Assembly (NCBI GenBank): GCA_020466095.1
Contig: CM035808.1
Location: 7,857,133 to 7,921,132, forward strand
DNA from: Chlorops oryzae
Taxonomy: Eukaryota; Arthropoda; Insecta; Diptera; Chloropidae
DNA length: 64,000 nt
Direction: 5' to 3'
This document shows, one piece after another, positions 46,601-58,783 of the stretch (positions are counted from its first letter, which is position 1; every line of letters starts with the position of its first letter). A program made the position numbers and the translations under genes. The notes below the pieces were generated by a model, which was given only the letters and a program-made list of their open reading frames with translations, made no database searches and was not told the origin of the DNA.

Positions 46601-49600
46601 GGGATCTTGTGGCATTGTTGCGTTATCTTATCATTATCTGTTTGATGTATTGCTATGTGGCTGTGTGACTCTATCGTAATGGCGGAAAGTTGAGGTGATA
46701 ATTTCCTTGATCATGCTACATACTTCTGAGGCTGAGAAACCGACAGACATACTTACAAACATACGTTACATTTCAACCTTATCTCTGTTGGTTTCTATTT
46801 TCGTGTTTCTTCTATCACTGATTATTTGAGTTAATTTACAATTATCACGACAAAAAGCGCTCGCTGCTCGAAAGCTGTGACATATTTACGTAAACACAAT
46901 TCCATCTTATCTTATCTTATCGCATCTTATCATATCGCTGGCGAGATAAGCCCGATTGGCGATAGCGAGAAACAAACGATCAAATATGAGCGCGCTATCA
47001 ATCAGCGTTTTTCCCCCAGGGTGACTTTAAAGATCTCCCTCCGTTGGATTCGAATCTCTCTGATGTCCCTTTTTTCTGACTTGATGAGTCTCGATGGGCT
47101 TAATGCAAATCGACTCGTCTACACATGTATGCCATATGCCATATGGCACATGGTTTCAGTGCAACACCCGCGCTGATCAACTTGGATGAATTTTGAATTT
47201 TAAACTAAAAAGTTTCATGAAATTTCACGAATACTCTCTTCGGGTATTGACACGCTTCAAGCACTTCGATTCGCATGTGTTCGATCTCGACTGAATACTA
47301 ATGAACCTAACGAAGTATCCTTTCATACATACCTATTTATTACTCATATTTATAGGTATGTACACGAATGTCCAAGTACATTACGTATGCATTTGCACAC
47401 GCATATAAAAGTTCGTTTCTTGACTTTAAAGTTATTTGCCGATTTGTTATTCACGAAAGCATCTCGGCTTGAAAAAAAAAAATGGTTTTTTTTCTTTCGA
47501 AAATTTCGTGATTTTTCAATATGAAAATTTTCTCGAGGGCAAGGGTAAGCTCACCGTCTCGCGGGTATGGATACCGTGTTTTCATATCGAGATTTTTTCA
47601 TCCCACAGCGAGAGAAGCTGGTCTTCGCATTAAAACATTTGAGGGGATTCACTGATAAATATATCGCTATTACTTATAGCGTAGCCCATTCTTTATATCT
47701 GTGCCAATTCGGGTCGTTTTTCTTATATCCCACTTATAGCGGAATAATTTCGGAGTCATTTCGGAGTCATTTTTTGATCCTCCTATTCACACATATTTCG
47801 GACACAAACTTTTTATATTCGTGTATCCAAATTACTTCGGAATAAATTCGGAGTCGTTTTTCGAAGCCACTTATTTCTTACATACATATTTCGGACTTAT
47901 TTCGGACTTACACTTGTCAGATTCTTATATCCCACTTATATCGGAATAATTTCGGAGTCATTTTTCTGAGCCTCTTATTCACACATATTTTGTACTTATT
48001 TCGGAATCAAATTTTTTATATTCGTATATCCCACTCATTTCGGAATAATTTCGGAGTCGTTTTTCGGAGCCACTTATTTCTCAAATATTTCTGACTTATT
48101 TCGGACTTAAACATGTCAGCTTCGTATACCCCTCTTATTTCGGAAAAATTTCGGAGTAATTCTTCCAAGCCTTTTATTTCTCACATAATATGGTTTACAA
48201 AGGTGTTAAAAGAAGAAATCAAGAAAGACGAACGCACTGAGATTTAACGATAACAAAAATTAACTTTAGATAGTATGTACCTACATATAAATATAAGTGA
48301 TCAACAGAGTACATACATACATATGTTAGCTCCAACGATCAAACGGAAATATGTACTCGCCTTGCCGGAAATCGATTCTCTATTATTCTTCTTCTGCTAT
48401 CATTGACTCCCAGTGGAGTGAGCACAGGGGCTTCAATACTCTGTTCAAAACGGTATAACGCAACTTAATTTCTACTTACAATCGGAAATCACGTTATCGA
48501 GTAGACGTGATCAAGGGGAAAATCCGAACAAAGGTTAACCAAATCAGGCGTTAATGTACTTATAACATTTAAATAAAAAACTAAAATAAAAAAATTACCG
48601 AGACGTTCCGATGTAGTATATTGAGACCATTAACAAGTCTGATTCCTGGCCCCCTCCGCGCTGTCTGGATCCGAGATTCAATCTAAATTCAAGTCTTGTT
48701 AGGGGGAAGCTTTAATTTTCATTACAAGTCCACGTCCAAAAAAAAAAAAAAAAAAAAACATTTGAAAAATAATCCGGACTTAGACAATGTTTAGCCCTAT
48801 TTTTTCCAATTTTATTTATTTCTTTATTGTTTATTGTTTAAACTACTTTTCGTAGCACTATGTTTATGCTGCAATTCTATCCAGTTACGCTTGACACGAG
48901 CTAATATCGCCCCCATGCATAAACAAATTTCATAGCCAAGCTAGAGAGTCTACTCCACATCGGTACCCCACATTGCCCCGAGTAGAAAATGCAACTCGAG
49001 TTGAAATTTGTGCGTAAACACTTAGAGTTGAGTCAATCCCGGAGTCAGTTGTTTATTTCGATGTCGAAATTTATTACTTTTTTTTTATTAATTTATTGAA
49101 TTTTTTATTTATCAAAACATAATGTTGACTTGTAATGGGCTATGGATATCTATAGACGTGAGTTTCAGTGTTAGGTAATATTCTGGTATATAAGATTTGA
49201 ACAGAGTAATAACCAGGTCTCGGATATATGTATATGAATTTATAAATTTAAAGCATACTTTATGGGGGAAAAACTTTTCTTACCAAGCATTTTGTGAATA
49301 AGTCTAGTGAAGTTGAACTTCAAAGGGCTTTTCTACCTTCATAAAAATTCTTATTGAAGTTAAAAATCTATTTGAATCTTAACTTTATGTGAGTTCAACA
49401 AAATTTTTTACTCCATAAAGTATGCTTTAAATTTATAAATGCATATACAATATCCGAGCCCTGGTGATAACGATTTGCGGACAAAATTTTGAAAATCTCA
49501 CTGAACAGCTTAGAGCTACTGAAACGCATTGCACTAAGAGCTAAAAGACAGAGATGTACATATATCCAATATATAACAGTGTTGAATATCAATGCAGTAT

Positions 49601-52600
49601 AAAAATAGTATATGATTCTTTCAAATGCGTAACAGTCCCCTAAAGATCTAGCAAAAATAATAGAGCCTCATAATTTGTCACTAATTGTTCTAAAATGCTT
49701 TGGGAAGAACATTCATATGCTGCTTTTTCTACGAACCTTCATATACCGAGACCGAATCATGGCTCATACTCAGCTATGAAGTAAATCCTTGCACAGTATG
49801 GGCAAGTAGTAAATTAGCTGTAACCTTCTTAAGTGTATAAGAGTGGGAGGACTGCCTTAATTTTGTTTAAAATCTTCCAAAAATTCTACACATTCGAATT
49901 ATGGATTCCCTCTGAAAAAATGAGCTGCAATCAGCTGATTTCTCATGAAGAAGTGAAGCAAAAAATTCGAATACAACCCTGCGTACACAAAACTCTTCGA
50001 TTACTAGGCTGCTCAGTATAAGAAAACGTAACAAACTTACATACATACACACATAAGTACATCATATGGGCACTATAATTGCGTGGAATTAAAGTCATAT
50101 GCCACCGTCAATTTTTTGATCTTTGTAAGGGATGGATTGCCTACAAAGGGGACGCATTATACAAGCAACTGATTTCGATAAAATTTCATACAATAATTAA
50201 ACTTGCAAGAAATTTCATTGCATACAAGTCCCTTTACGGTTCATACACTTCCATATTGTAGGTATATCCGGGGAATACTGTATTTCTTCGCTTCCACAGC
50301 GTGCTCCCCTTACGTTGCTTACTGTAAGAAAAACGCCGGCTTTTTCCGTTTTTCTGATAAGCCATTTAGAGTAACCGAAACGTAATTTTATAATGCATAC
50401 TATATAGCTACAAACATACCTACATATATACAAACATACAGACATACTTTAGATACAGAAAAGATACAAAAATATACAATATGTTTGTAGAAAGATTCAA
50501 ATTGGAAATCATATACATACATATGTATGTATTAATGTACGAATGTGTTCAATTTCGATCGTGTAAACAGCACACGCTCACAATAATAATAATAATCAAT
50601 TTTATAAACAAATAATTTTCTATAAATAATATCTACGATGCGCCATCTCGCCGAATGCCGATGAAACAGAGAACTGTGAATTTCATAGCCACATGCATAT
50701 AGCACACATAAACACATTTAAACATGTGTATGTTTGTATAAAAATATGTGTGTGCAATATTTCTTTACGAGCATAGATATATAGTATAAGAACAGCGCAC
50801 GCTTTACGTGGATGAATGAATGAGAACCATAAAATTACGCGCTCGTCGAACAAACATACCTACATACTCTTCATACGTACGCCAATATGTATGTTTGTAT
50901 CATAATAATAGAAGCAAATGTTTGCATATAGAAATGTAGGTAGGTATGTCTGCACACTTGAAACCCCGCCACCGACTGGCGGATCGTCTCGTTATAATGA
51001 TGTTTTTTTTCGATTTGTTTTCGTTGTCGTTCGTCGCGCAAGATATAAAGCAGACCCCAATAAGGAGAATGCGACAAGCGCTAACTCAAATCGAGTTTGG
51101 CGCGGTTCGGTTCATGAGTAAACGCTAAAATGAGTAACGACGCGCGAGCTGGCACTTATCATCCACCCACCCACCCCCATCCCCCGGACCAGCACTATCA
51201 TCCAGCGACGACACTGTATGCAATGGAATTTCGCAGTCGTCACGAATTACACAAAAAACACACACAACTGCACGTCGTCGTCGTGCAATGCCAACATTTC
51301 TTTTTGTTTTTTTTTCTTTGTTTTTTTGACCCACCCCGCTCCCCTTTTCTTCTTGTTCTTCTTCTACTTTTCGTTTTCTCAGCAATGCTGCCGCACAATA
51401 CACAGACAAAAATGACGTATGCAATCGTCGTAAAATGAATGAAAGCACGACCACACCACGGATATTCGAACAGCCGCCTTTCTGTCAAAGAGCATTTTGT
51501 CATAAAGTCGGTCTGACGCGCTGTGCGCTGTTTTCTCGCATGTGTTTTGCTTTTTCGGCCTCACAGTCGATTCCCAGTTGCCCACGGAAAGAAAAAAAAA
51601 ACACGCCTCTTGCTTTCGGTATGTTTCATACAAAATAAATGCCTTGAATTTGTATACAAAACGATTTTTACAAACTGCCAGCGTTGACTGAACTTACGAC
51701 AAACATATACATATATATGTATGTACATGTACATTAATAGATACATATGGGGCATTCCACGTGAAGCGGGCAACGAAAAAAAGGTGATGTTCTGAAAATC
51801 GTTCATATTCGGCTCAATTGTACCTCTATGGGATATGAATTAGGGGGCAAAAAATTTTGGCTGAAAATCCGTTAGTTTTGAAAATATAGGCTTCTAAACA
51901 TTGCCGCACATGAAAAAAAGGTTTTGTTTGAATGCAAATATTCTAACTAAATTTTTTTTTCTCAAAAATAAATAGTAGTGATTTGTATAGAAAATTTAAC
52001 AAATTTTTTAATAATAAGAACAAAATCACAAATATAATTTTTTTTTTCAGTGTAAAATCAGAGATAAAAATTTCAAAGCAAAATCTAAACAACTTAGCCT
52101 TTTTTAATTTTTTTTAAAATTTTTTGTATTAAAGCCCAAAATGCTAAGAACATACTGTATAAGTTTAATAATGGGCCCGAAAGTGGTTTGGGAGCTAGAG
52201 CACTTAAAGCACACACGCATCGCTTATTATGAATGAACAATATACTTCCCATTGTTTTTCAGTATAAAAGTAATTACTTTCGATTCCTAGAGATGGCGCT
52301 TATGATTGTTTATTGCTGTAAACATCGCAAAGCATAAGCGCAATGTACCATTTTAGGGCGATGCGTGTGTGATTTAAGTGCTCTAGCTCCCAAACCACTT
52401 TCGGGCCCATTATTAAACTTATACAGTATGTTCTTAGCATTTTGGGCTTTAATACAAAAAATTTTAAAAAAAATTAAAAAAGGCTAAGTTGTTTAGATTT
52501 TGCTTTGAAATTTTTATCTCTGATTTTACACTGAAAAAAAAAATTATATTTGTGATTTTGTTCTTATTATTAAAAAATTTGTTAAATTTTCTATACAAAT

Positions 52601-55600
52601 CACTACTATTTATTTTTGAGAAAAAAAAATTTAGTTAGAATATTTGCATTCAAACAAAACCTTTTTTTCATGTGCGGCAATGTTTAGAAGCCTATATTTT
52701 CAAAACTAACGGATTTTCAGCCAAAATTTTTTGCCCCCTAATTCATATCCCATAGAGGTACAATTGAGCCGAATATGAACGATTTTCAGAACATCACCTT
52801 TTTTTCGTTGCCCGCTTCGCGTGGAATGCCCCATATATATGTGAACATGTAAAATACTGTAATAGGGCCGATGCACACCATACCATCGGACCTCCTATCC
52901 GAACTATGACAGGGCAATGTTTATTGTACGAGTACGCGCGATGATTGTTTTGAAAGCATCAAACTTTGTGATTAATAAAAAAAAATGGGTAATCGGTTTC
53001 TTAGAGATAGTCTCACATTTTCATACAAATGATCGGATCTATCGGTAAAAAAATGCAAGTAATCAAGAATTTTGAGTGCCCAGGGTTGTATTCGAATATT
53101 TTGCTTCATTTAATTATGAGAAGTTAGATGATTGCAGCTCATTTTTCTGAGTGAAAATGGGTGCTGTCTTCGAAGTGTAGAAGTTTTGAAAAAAACTTCA
53201 CGATGTTGCACCTAATATACTTACAGGTTACCACAAATGTTTGACGTTTTTTTTTCGAGGGCTTCGGGCTAAGAGGGCTTGCAATTTGCAACGTTGTTTC
53301 AAACGATCAATATTGTTAGATGTTCAAGATGGCAATATGTTTCGAACTATCACATCGGTTCGACCTATTAATACAGTGAAAGCTTTACTTGCGGACAGCT
53401 CCCATAAGCGGACATCTCCCACAAGCAGGCACACAGGCCGCAACCGTCGGTATCCGCTTATGGGAGTTCTCACTGTATATAAAAAAATGACTGATCTGAT
53501 GTCACGACTTCGAGTTTAGTCCACCATATTCTCCAGCTTCCAAAATAATTTTTAAACTACCCCTTATAGAGTTAAATCTATATTTTCTAAACAACCACAA
53601 TGAAAAACTATCGATAGACTTTCGAGTAGTGTTGAAGATTACCAACGGCCAATATTACCATACAAAAGTGTCTTTAATAAAGCAATGTATCGCACTATAG
53701 GATTTGTATTGAAGTGATGGGTTCATTCCCTGCAATTCGAACCGTACACATATATATGTATTAGAATCTACAATAATTATAAGGCTCTATTCCTTCAAGA
53801 AGTTTCATGCCTGCTTGTACCTCTCATATCGCACTCTGTATAAAAGTGATCCTCCATTTCTCCCCTTGATCTTGATCGATAGTGCTGTTTTGATTGCTGT
53901 TATTGTTGTTTGTGTATCTCCAAATGTCTCCAAAATAATATTTCTTTTTGTTTATTTCCTTAAATGCATATTTTTAAGTGTATAAAAAGTTTTTTTTTCT
54001 TTTATTGGTTCGTTGTTTACTACTAGGCTTTATTTTTAATAGAGATTCGTAAAAAATTTTTATGCTTATTCTTATGTAATGTTTAATTTTCATTTGGTTC
54101 TTTCCAACCTCTTCCCATATTTCTGGAACTTTGGGATACTTTACGGCTCTTGTAGTTTTCACAACAATGACTCATCCGGCCGTTTCGCTGGGTAATTCGA
54201 CGCCTCCAGCATTGTCAACATCACAACCGCAACAAGCACTTTCGACCATCCAGTCAATTGCGATAAGTGCACAGCGATCACTTCCAATGCTACCACAGCC
54301 TCAGAGCCATCCCCAGAATCAGCCTCAGACCCAGCCACAATTATCAACAACAGCCTCGCCCTGTTCAGTCACACACTTAGTCCAAAGCCCGATGGCTAAT
54401 CTCATGTCAATTACAGAGACTCTGCCACCCGGCAGTCCTCGAAATGGGCCTAGTCCGCCGGGACCACCGACGCATCCCGTGCGTACAGCATCGCGTGGTA
54501 GCCAGCATTCACCGAATTCGGGTGAGTCTACACAGTGCGACGACGACTTCACACTATCTTTAAAAAAAAAAAAAAATTTATAAACATCAATATCGCACTC
54601 TCAATCAACACACACATACATACTTTATAACATGTCTAATGCGTTTTTCTTTCCGATTTCTTCTTATTATTACAGCTGGTTCGTCGTCGGGGCGCCGATC
54701 ATCTGGATCACGTCACGTTTCAAGTACAACAGTCACAAGTTCCGAAGTGCAGTCCAATCAAGCAAACAATCCGCAAATTGGACCCGGCGTTCCAGTAAGT
54801 GTTAGCAGTGGAACTGCAACGGGCTCCCTAGCGCCCGGCCCATCTGGCCCCGAGGCCGTGAACGGTCCCGGCGGCAATGCTGGTGCGACGGGTCAGCCCA
54901 CATCAGGACATAATGCTGGAACAGCTACTCCCAGCGCAGCTGCGACCAATGCAGTGCCCCAGAATGCAACACTCAAGTGCACGCTTTGCCAGGAACGTTT
55001 GGAGGACACGCATTTCGTACAGTGTCCATCGGTCAATCATCATAAATTCTGTTTCCCATGCAGCCGGGAGAGCATCAAACGGCAAAATGTGAGTTAAATA
55101 TTCATTAGACATAATTTGAAATTAGAACATTCTCCAAAGAGTTCAAACCGATCAGTATCCTCATGAGATCATGTAGGCTTCCTCAACTACGTACGTGTAA
55201 CTATGATATTTAATTATCAAATGCAGTGTACTCTCTCTTAAGCGGACACCTACGGGACTGAAAAATATGTCCGCTTAAGAGGACACTATTTGAGAAGCAG
55301 AATCACTAGAGATTTCCCAAAAGGTGTTCGCTTAAGAGGAGTGTCCGCAAGGAGAGAGTACACCGTAAAAATTTTCGACCTCGTGGACTAAAGGACATAA
55401 AAGTTGAAGTATTTTTCTTGCCTTCTCTCGCCCTTATTTTCTTTCTCTGAGGAACGAATAAAGTAAATTTTTTAAGCATAAAAAGAATATGCTTGTGGCT
55501 CTGCTTATTTTTCACCAAGAGAATTTTTACACGAGCTCATTGACGAGTAAAAAATTATGCGAAAAAATAAAAAAAAATATCATACATTTCAGAATTTCTC

Positions 55601-56477
55601 AAACCCATCTAAATTTGCTTCAAATAAAATGATGAAACCCTTGAAAAATTATTTATCAGCCCGATTCTCAATATTCCCGGTGAATTTTCCCCTGCCGATG
55701 TGAAAAAAATTCTGCCATTTTAAACACAATGGGAAAGGAATATAAAGAGAGGAAGAATTTGAACATTTTTAAGCAAAGGTCATCACATTTTCCCGATTAT
55801 TGACGTTTAGAACACCACCTTTTTTCTTCTTGTAGGGAAAAAATTCCCGGCGAATATTCATTTAGAATAGGACTCTATATAATCAGCTCGATTCTGAATA
55901 TTTCTGGGAAACAACTTCCCGGGGAATATTTTTTTAGAGCAAAGTTCTTTTTTAAATGTTTTTGGCAAGAAGTTTGATGGGGAATTAATATTTGAACCAT
56001 ACCAATAATTTTTCTTACCCCATCTATTTAAAAAACGAGCATTTTACTCTCGAGAAAAGTAAATTACCCGGGAGTTCGTCAACGGGAGTATTCTGAATCG
56101 GGCTGAATATAATACTAAATTTATGCCTGGTTTCCAACCGCGGAAATATTCAACATATTCAAAATTTTCACTATCGGCAACCGGATATTATTTTGGACTC
56201 TAAGAACCTTTCTGAATACATACATATTTTTGAGAATATTTTTTTTAATGGATGATCTATCCCTAAAAACAGAGCCTTGGCAATGAAGTGTACTGTCCGA
56301 GTGGAGATCGTTGTCCTTTGGCCAATTCAAGGTAAGCAAACACAAGAATTTACCTCTCGATTACAAATAATTTCAATCGCATTTTCTCTCAACAGCATAC
56401 CGTGGGCCTTCATGCAGGGCGAAATCACAACAATTTTGGGCGAAGAGGTGAAGGTGAAAAAGGAACGCGAATCTTAA
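42879..56477 (+). CDS. Pits: IRF2BP-family zinc-finger/RING protein (Pits, CG11138 type)
   Basis: Nuclear corepressor-type protein of the IRF2BP1/2/L family. The Drosophila member, Pits, is described as a partner of the repressor Tramtrack69 and Sin3A. CDS: 42879-43674, 54156-54521, 54676-55088, 56273-56331 and 56396-56477, in total 1716 bp, or 571 residues plus stop, with all phases matching. The N-terminus carries the IRF2BP zinc finger ([14 protein letters not shown], then [14 protein letters not shown]). The middle is low complexity, with a ten-Ala run and Gly/Pro/Ser-rich stretches. The C-terminus is the family's C4-type RING ([45 protein letters not shown]) followed by [10 protein letters not shown] and a KVKKERES end. 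The start ATG lies ten codons before the zinc-finger cysteines, as in vertebrate proteins. LIMK1 follows about 2 kb downstream on the same strand. Confidence 0.95.
45544..45643. repeat. T-rich minisatellite of 14-bp units
   Basis: Seven or so tandem copies of TTTTTTTTAATTAA / TTTTTTTTAAATAA, with shorter irregular T-rich copies from 45430. On the minus strand this yields a [13 protein letters not shown] artefact ORF. Confidence 0.9.
47700..48190. repeat. About 100-bp tandem repeat, five units
   Basis: The core CGGAATAATTTCGGAGTC recurs near 47741, 47838, 47942, 48040 and 48138, with spacing of 97-104 bp. TATATCCCACTTAT lies before most cores and CACATATTTCGGACTTATT after. The units are diverged, and alternate ones look more alike, hinting at an older 200-bp higher-order unit. 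Intronic in Pits. Confidence 0.82.
49214..49463. mobile_element. hAT-like 240-bp MITE, copy 2
   Basis: Same family as 33101-33343: left end CAGGTCTCGG, right end CCGAGCCCTG, duplication GTAATAAC (49206-49213) and GTGATAAC (49464-49471), 7 of 8 identical. In Pits intron 1. Confidence 0.85.
51749..52832. mobile_element. Foldback element with 475-bp inverted arms
   Basis: Left arm 51749-52223 and right arm 52358-52832 are reverse complements of equal length. I see only two clear substitutions (ACGTGAAG against ACGCGAAG; TTAAAGCAC against TTAAATCAC), both near arm ends. The loop is 134 bp. Ends are GGGGCATTCCACG. Flanks are AT repeats, so the duplication is ambiguous. No ORF. Transcribed as part of Pits intron 1 it would form a very long RNA hairpin. 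Confidence 0.9.
53374..53475. mobile_element. Small pogo/mariner-like MITE
   Basis: CAGTGAAAGCTTTACTTGCG at left and CACTG at right, with inverted CATAAGCGGACA / TCCGCTTATGGGAG inside; flanked by TA at 53372-53373 and 53476-53477. 102 bp. Related in its AAGCGGACA motif to 55224-55365. Confidence 0.65.
54156..54521 (+). CDS. Pits: Pits exon 2: Gln/Pro/Ser-rich middle region
   Basis: Acceptor cttgtag; two bases complete a Val codon, then [17 protein letters not shown]. It is Gln/Pro-rich ([16 protein letters not shown]) and ends SQHSPNSG in phase 1 before gtgagt. There is no recognisable fold. Confidence 0.92.
54676..55088 (+). CDS. Pits: Pits exon 3: Gly/Ser linker and first half of RING
   Basis: Acceptor attacag. 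A long Ser/Gly/Ala linker is followed by [20 protein letters not shown] and [14 protein letters not shown], which carry the first cysteine pairs of the C-terminal RING. It ends in phase 0 before gtgagt. Confidence 0.95.
55224..55365. mobile_element. Small pogo-like MITE in Pits intron 3
   Basis: CAGTGTACTCTCTCTTAAGC and its inverse (GGAGAGAGTACACCG at the right end) with internal TTAAGCGGACA / TGTCCGC repeats. Right flank TA; left flank is TG, so the duplication is not intact. 142 bp. Confidence 0.6.
55657..56105. mobile_element. MITE with CAGCCCGATTC ends in Pits intron 3
   Basis: CAGCCCGATTCTCAATATTC at the left and its inverse (GAGTATTCTGAATCGGGCTG) at the right. TTCCCGG/GGGAA motifs repeat inside, with a partial end copy (CAGCTCGATTCTGAATATT) at 55883. 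No clear duplication. Confidence 0.6.
56273..56331 (+). CDS. Pits: Pits exon 4: second half of RING
   Basis: Short 59-bp exon after aaaacag. It reads [19 protein letters not shown] and supplies the last RING cysteines. It ends in phase 2 before gtaagc; the next intron is 64 bp. Confidence 0.92.
56396..56477 (+). CDS. Pits: Pits exon 5: conserved C-terminus and stop
   Basis: Acceptor ctcaacag. It reads [14 protein letters not shown] and ends KVKKERES, the conserved end of the IRF2BP family, with stop TAA at 56475-56477. Confidence 0.94.
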
Positions 56478-58235
56478 TGTCCATTTTATTGCAAGAAGCT
56501 AAGGCGAGCTTTGGAGAATTTTTAGATCAACGCAACCGCCCCCGCTCTAAGGCTGCACAAAAATCTGAAGAAAAAAAAAATTTGTTCTGAAAAGGCGCAC
56601 CCAAAAACAAAAAAACAACAACAACAATACCAAAAGCGGAAATAAACAACAACAACATCAATCATAAAGAGGCGCCGAGGGTGCGTGTGTACGGCCTATC
56701 GCAGCAACAAACAAACAAATTAAAAAAAAAAGAAAAAAAAAATTTATATAAAGAATTTTTGTCGACAACAAACGGAGTCCTGTGACACTTGGGTCACGAA
56801 GCAAAGAATTTTTTGCAGGACTCCAGTCGCAGAATTTCTTGTGAAAGCCAGGTGTGCCGTAGCGCAGGAGGCTTGTTTGGAAAAACTTTTTGTAAGCAGC
56901 CGGAACGTGTAGATTGTTACTACGTTCATCGGCAATGCAATCGAGAAAACGATTTTTGTAAATATTCAAATTTTCTATTTATGAACTTTAATTAAAACTA
57001 AATGAGAACATAATGCAACATAAAAGAAACAAACAAAAGCAAAAAACTTAACCAGAATAGTCAGTTTTAAGCAGGCGAAACGAGTTGAGATAAGATGAAG
57101 GTGAGAAGAGGTGAGATGAGATGAGCAATCATGGTAGAATTAGCAATTAACTTTGAGCATTCGTAGTTTTTAAATGTCGCATTGAAAACTTGCTGTAGGA
57201 CTTTTTGCCGTGTAGTGTTGACGAGTCTATCTAATCTTAATCTGAATAGCTGTACAATAATATACTACATTTAATATTTTTGCGAAACATTTGCATCAAC
57301 ATGTACGTCTATCTTTGAACTGTAAGCGACCTTTGTCATTGTCGTAATTTATGTGTGGGAACAAAAGTTGCTAATCATTGTCCTTAAAGTCCTCTCTTCA
57401 CCGTATAGTTTGGTGGAGTATTTGGAAAAAAATTTTTTTTCTTTAAATTAAAATGCTATTTAATTTGTAAACGCGTTCATGACGGTCGAAATCCATGTGC
57501 AACTTTTGGATTAAAGATAATTTATATTTTTTTTTTTTTTGTAACTCTCATACCAACGCAGTCAAAGTGGAAAGAAATCGAGCGCAAAATTATTTTATTA
57601 TAAGGAATTTATGTTTGACCAACAAACAGTTTTTGTGATATAGCTAACACAACAACAACAACTTTTTGTATACCCGACAAAATGTGAGAAAAGGGAAAAG
57701 AGAACATATGAGTACATAAAATTGAATTCGAAAATGGAAAATTGTTCAAGAAAGAAATTCGTTGATTGAAGCTTTCGAGCGTCCTATTTTCCAATCGATC
57801 GATATTGGTTGTCCATAGTACATTGTAAAAGATCACTTTAAATCGAAGAAAACGGAAATAACTTGCATTTTGGACTCACATCCGAAAATTTTGAATGTGA
57901 ATTTTTTTAGAGAAGAAAAAACAAAAAAAAAAACCAAAAACTTTTGTAAATCATGTTTGGAAACATTATAGATTGCAGGCAGGATATGCACCGAAATCCG
58001 ATTCCTAGAGTTTGTTGAAATTAAAAATGAGGATCATTTTATTTCATATGCAAACAGGATTTTTTAAACAGAAACTGAATGCAGATAATAAACAAACAAA
58101 CAAAAAAATGGAATTTTTCAAAAGTGAAGCAAAGAAAAGTATTAGCGAAATCCAACCCAATCAATTCAATTGAATCCAATTAAATAAATGTGTAAAGCTA
58201 CTAACTAATATATGTGTTTTATGTAATAAAAAAAA
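56478..58235 (+). other. Probable Pits 3' UTR
   Basis: No coding signal. AT-rich with CAA/AAC runs. AATAAA hexamers at 58183-58188 and 58225-58230, the latter followed by an A-run, are plausible polyadenylation signals and would give a 3' UTR of about 1.75 kb ending just before the LIMK1 promoter region. Confidence 0.45.
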
Positions 58236-58559
58236 AAACTACTCTTAAAACGTGTTCACTGTTTGTGCCAGAAAGGTCAATTGGTCGTCCGACCAAATAA
58301 TGGGGCAATGGGAAATCGTTTCAAAGATAAGAAGAAAAAACCAACAACGTGCCTTTCGAATTGCGCTGCGATGCTGATGCTGACTTCGGATGATGTTGAG
58401 GGACCTCTCGAACTGTTTACGGGATGATGTCCGATATGATGTTCGGTGATTCGAATCGATGGAAAAAACAAACGTTCGCCCGCAACGACGACTAGCGAAA
58501 CGAACAGAAATACTAAAAAAAAAAAACGGGTGGAAACTATTTAACACGATTCTGTTCAC

Positions 58560-58783
58560 TTATAAAACGGACGAGAGGGAATTCGCGCGACGCGATCGAC
58601 TGCTGGAAACTTAATAAACAACGTTGAAGCAACTAGTGCTGCTAATTAGCTTTGCGGGAAAAAAGCCCGAGCAGCTGAGCTTGAAGTGCTACCATCCTTT
58701 TTTCCGTTTTTCGCCGCTGTCAGGGTTTCGTTGCGTAGCGACAGTGGCAAAAACGGACATTCACAAAGTCTTCTTTCCAGAAA
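58560..58783 (+). other. LIMK1: Candidate LIMK1 5' noncoding exon
   Basis: A GC-richer segment between the Pits 3' end and LIMK1 coding sequence, ending ccagaaa before a strong gtaagta donor at 58784. No ATG-initiated ORF is convincing here. It would splice to the acceptor ttttcag before 59959. The start point is only approximate; no clear TATA box or initiator was identified. Confidence 0.4.

Larger units (their letters stand above)
43675..54155. other. Pits intron 1 (10.5 kb)
   Basis: Bounded by gtaagt and cttgtag. It contains GTC, TA and CATA microsatellites (43817-45350), a T8AAWAA minisatellite (45544-45643), clusters of TTATC near 46622 and 46909, a 100-bp tandem repeat (47700-48190), a hAT-like MITE (49214-49463), the foldback element (51749-52832) and a small pogo-like MITE (53374-53475). 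No coding exon seen; minus-strand ORFs of 226-229 codons near 44.2-45.4 kb are microsatellite artefacts. Confidence 0.75.

Noticed and set aside
47700..48190. CRISPR-like regular spacing of repeats
   Set aside because: Eukaryotic context; both repeat and spacer portions are tandemly related, so this is a minisatellite.
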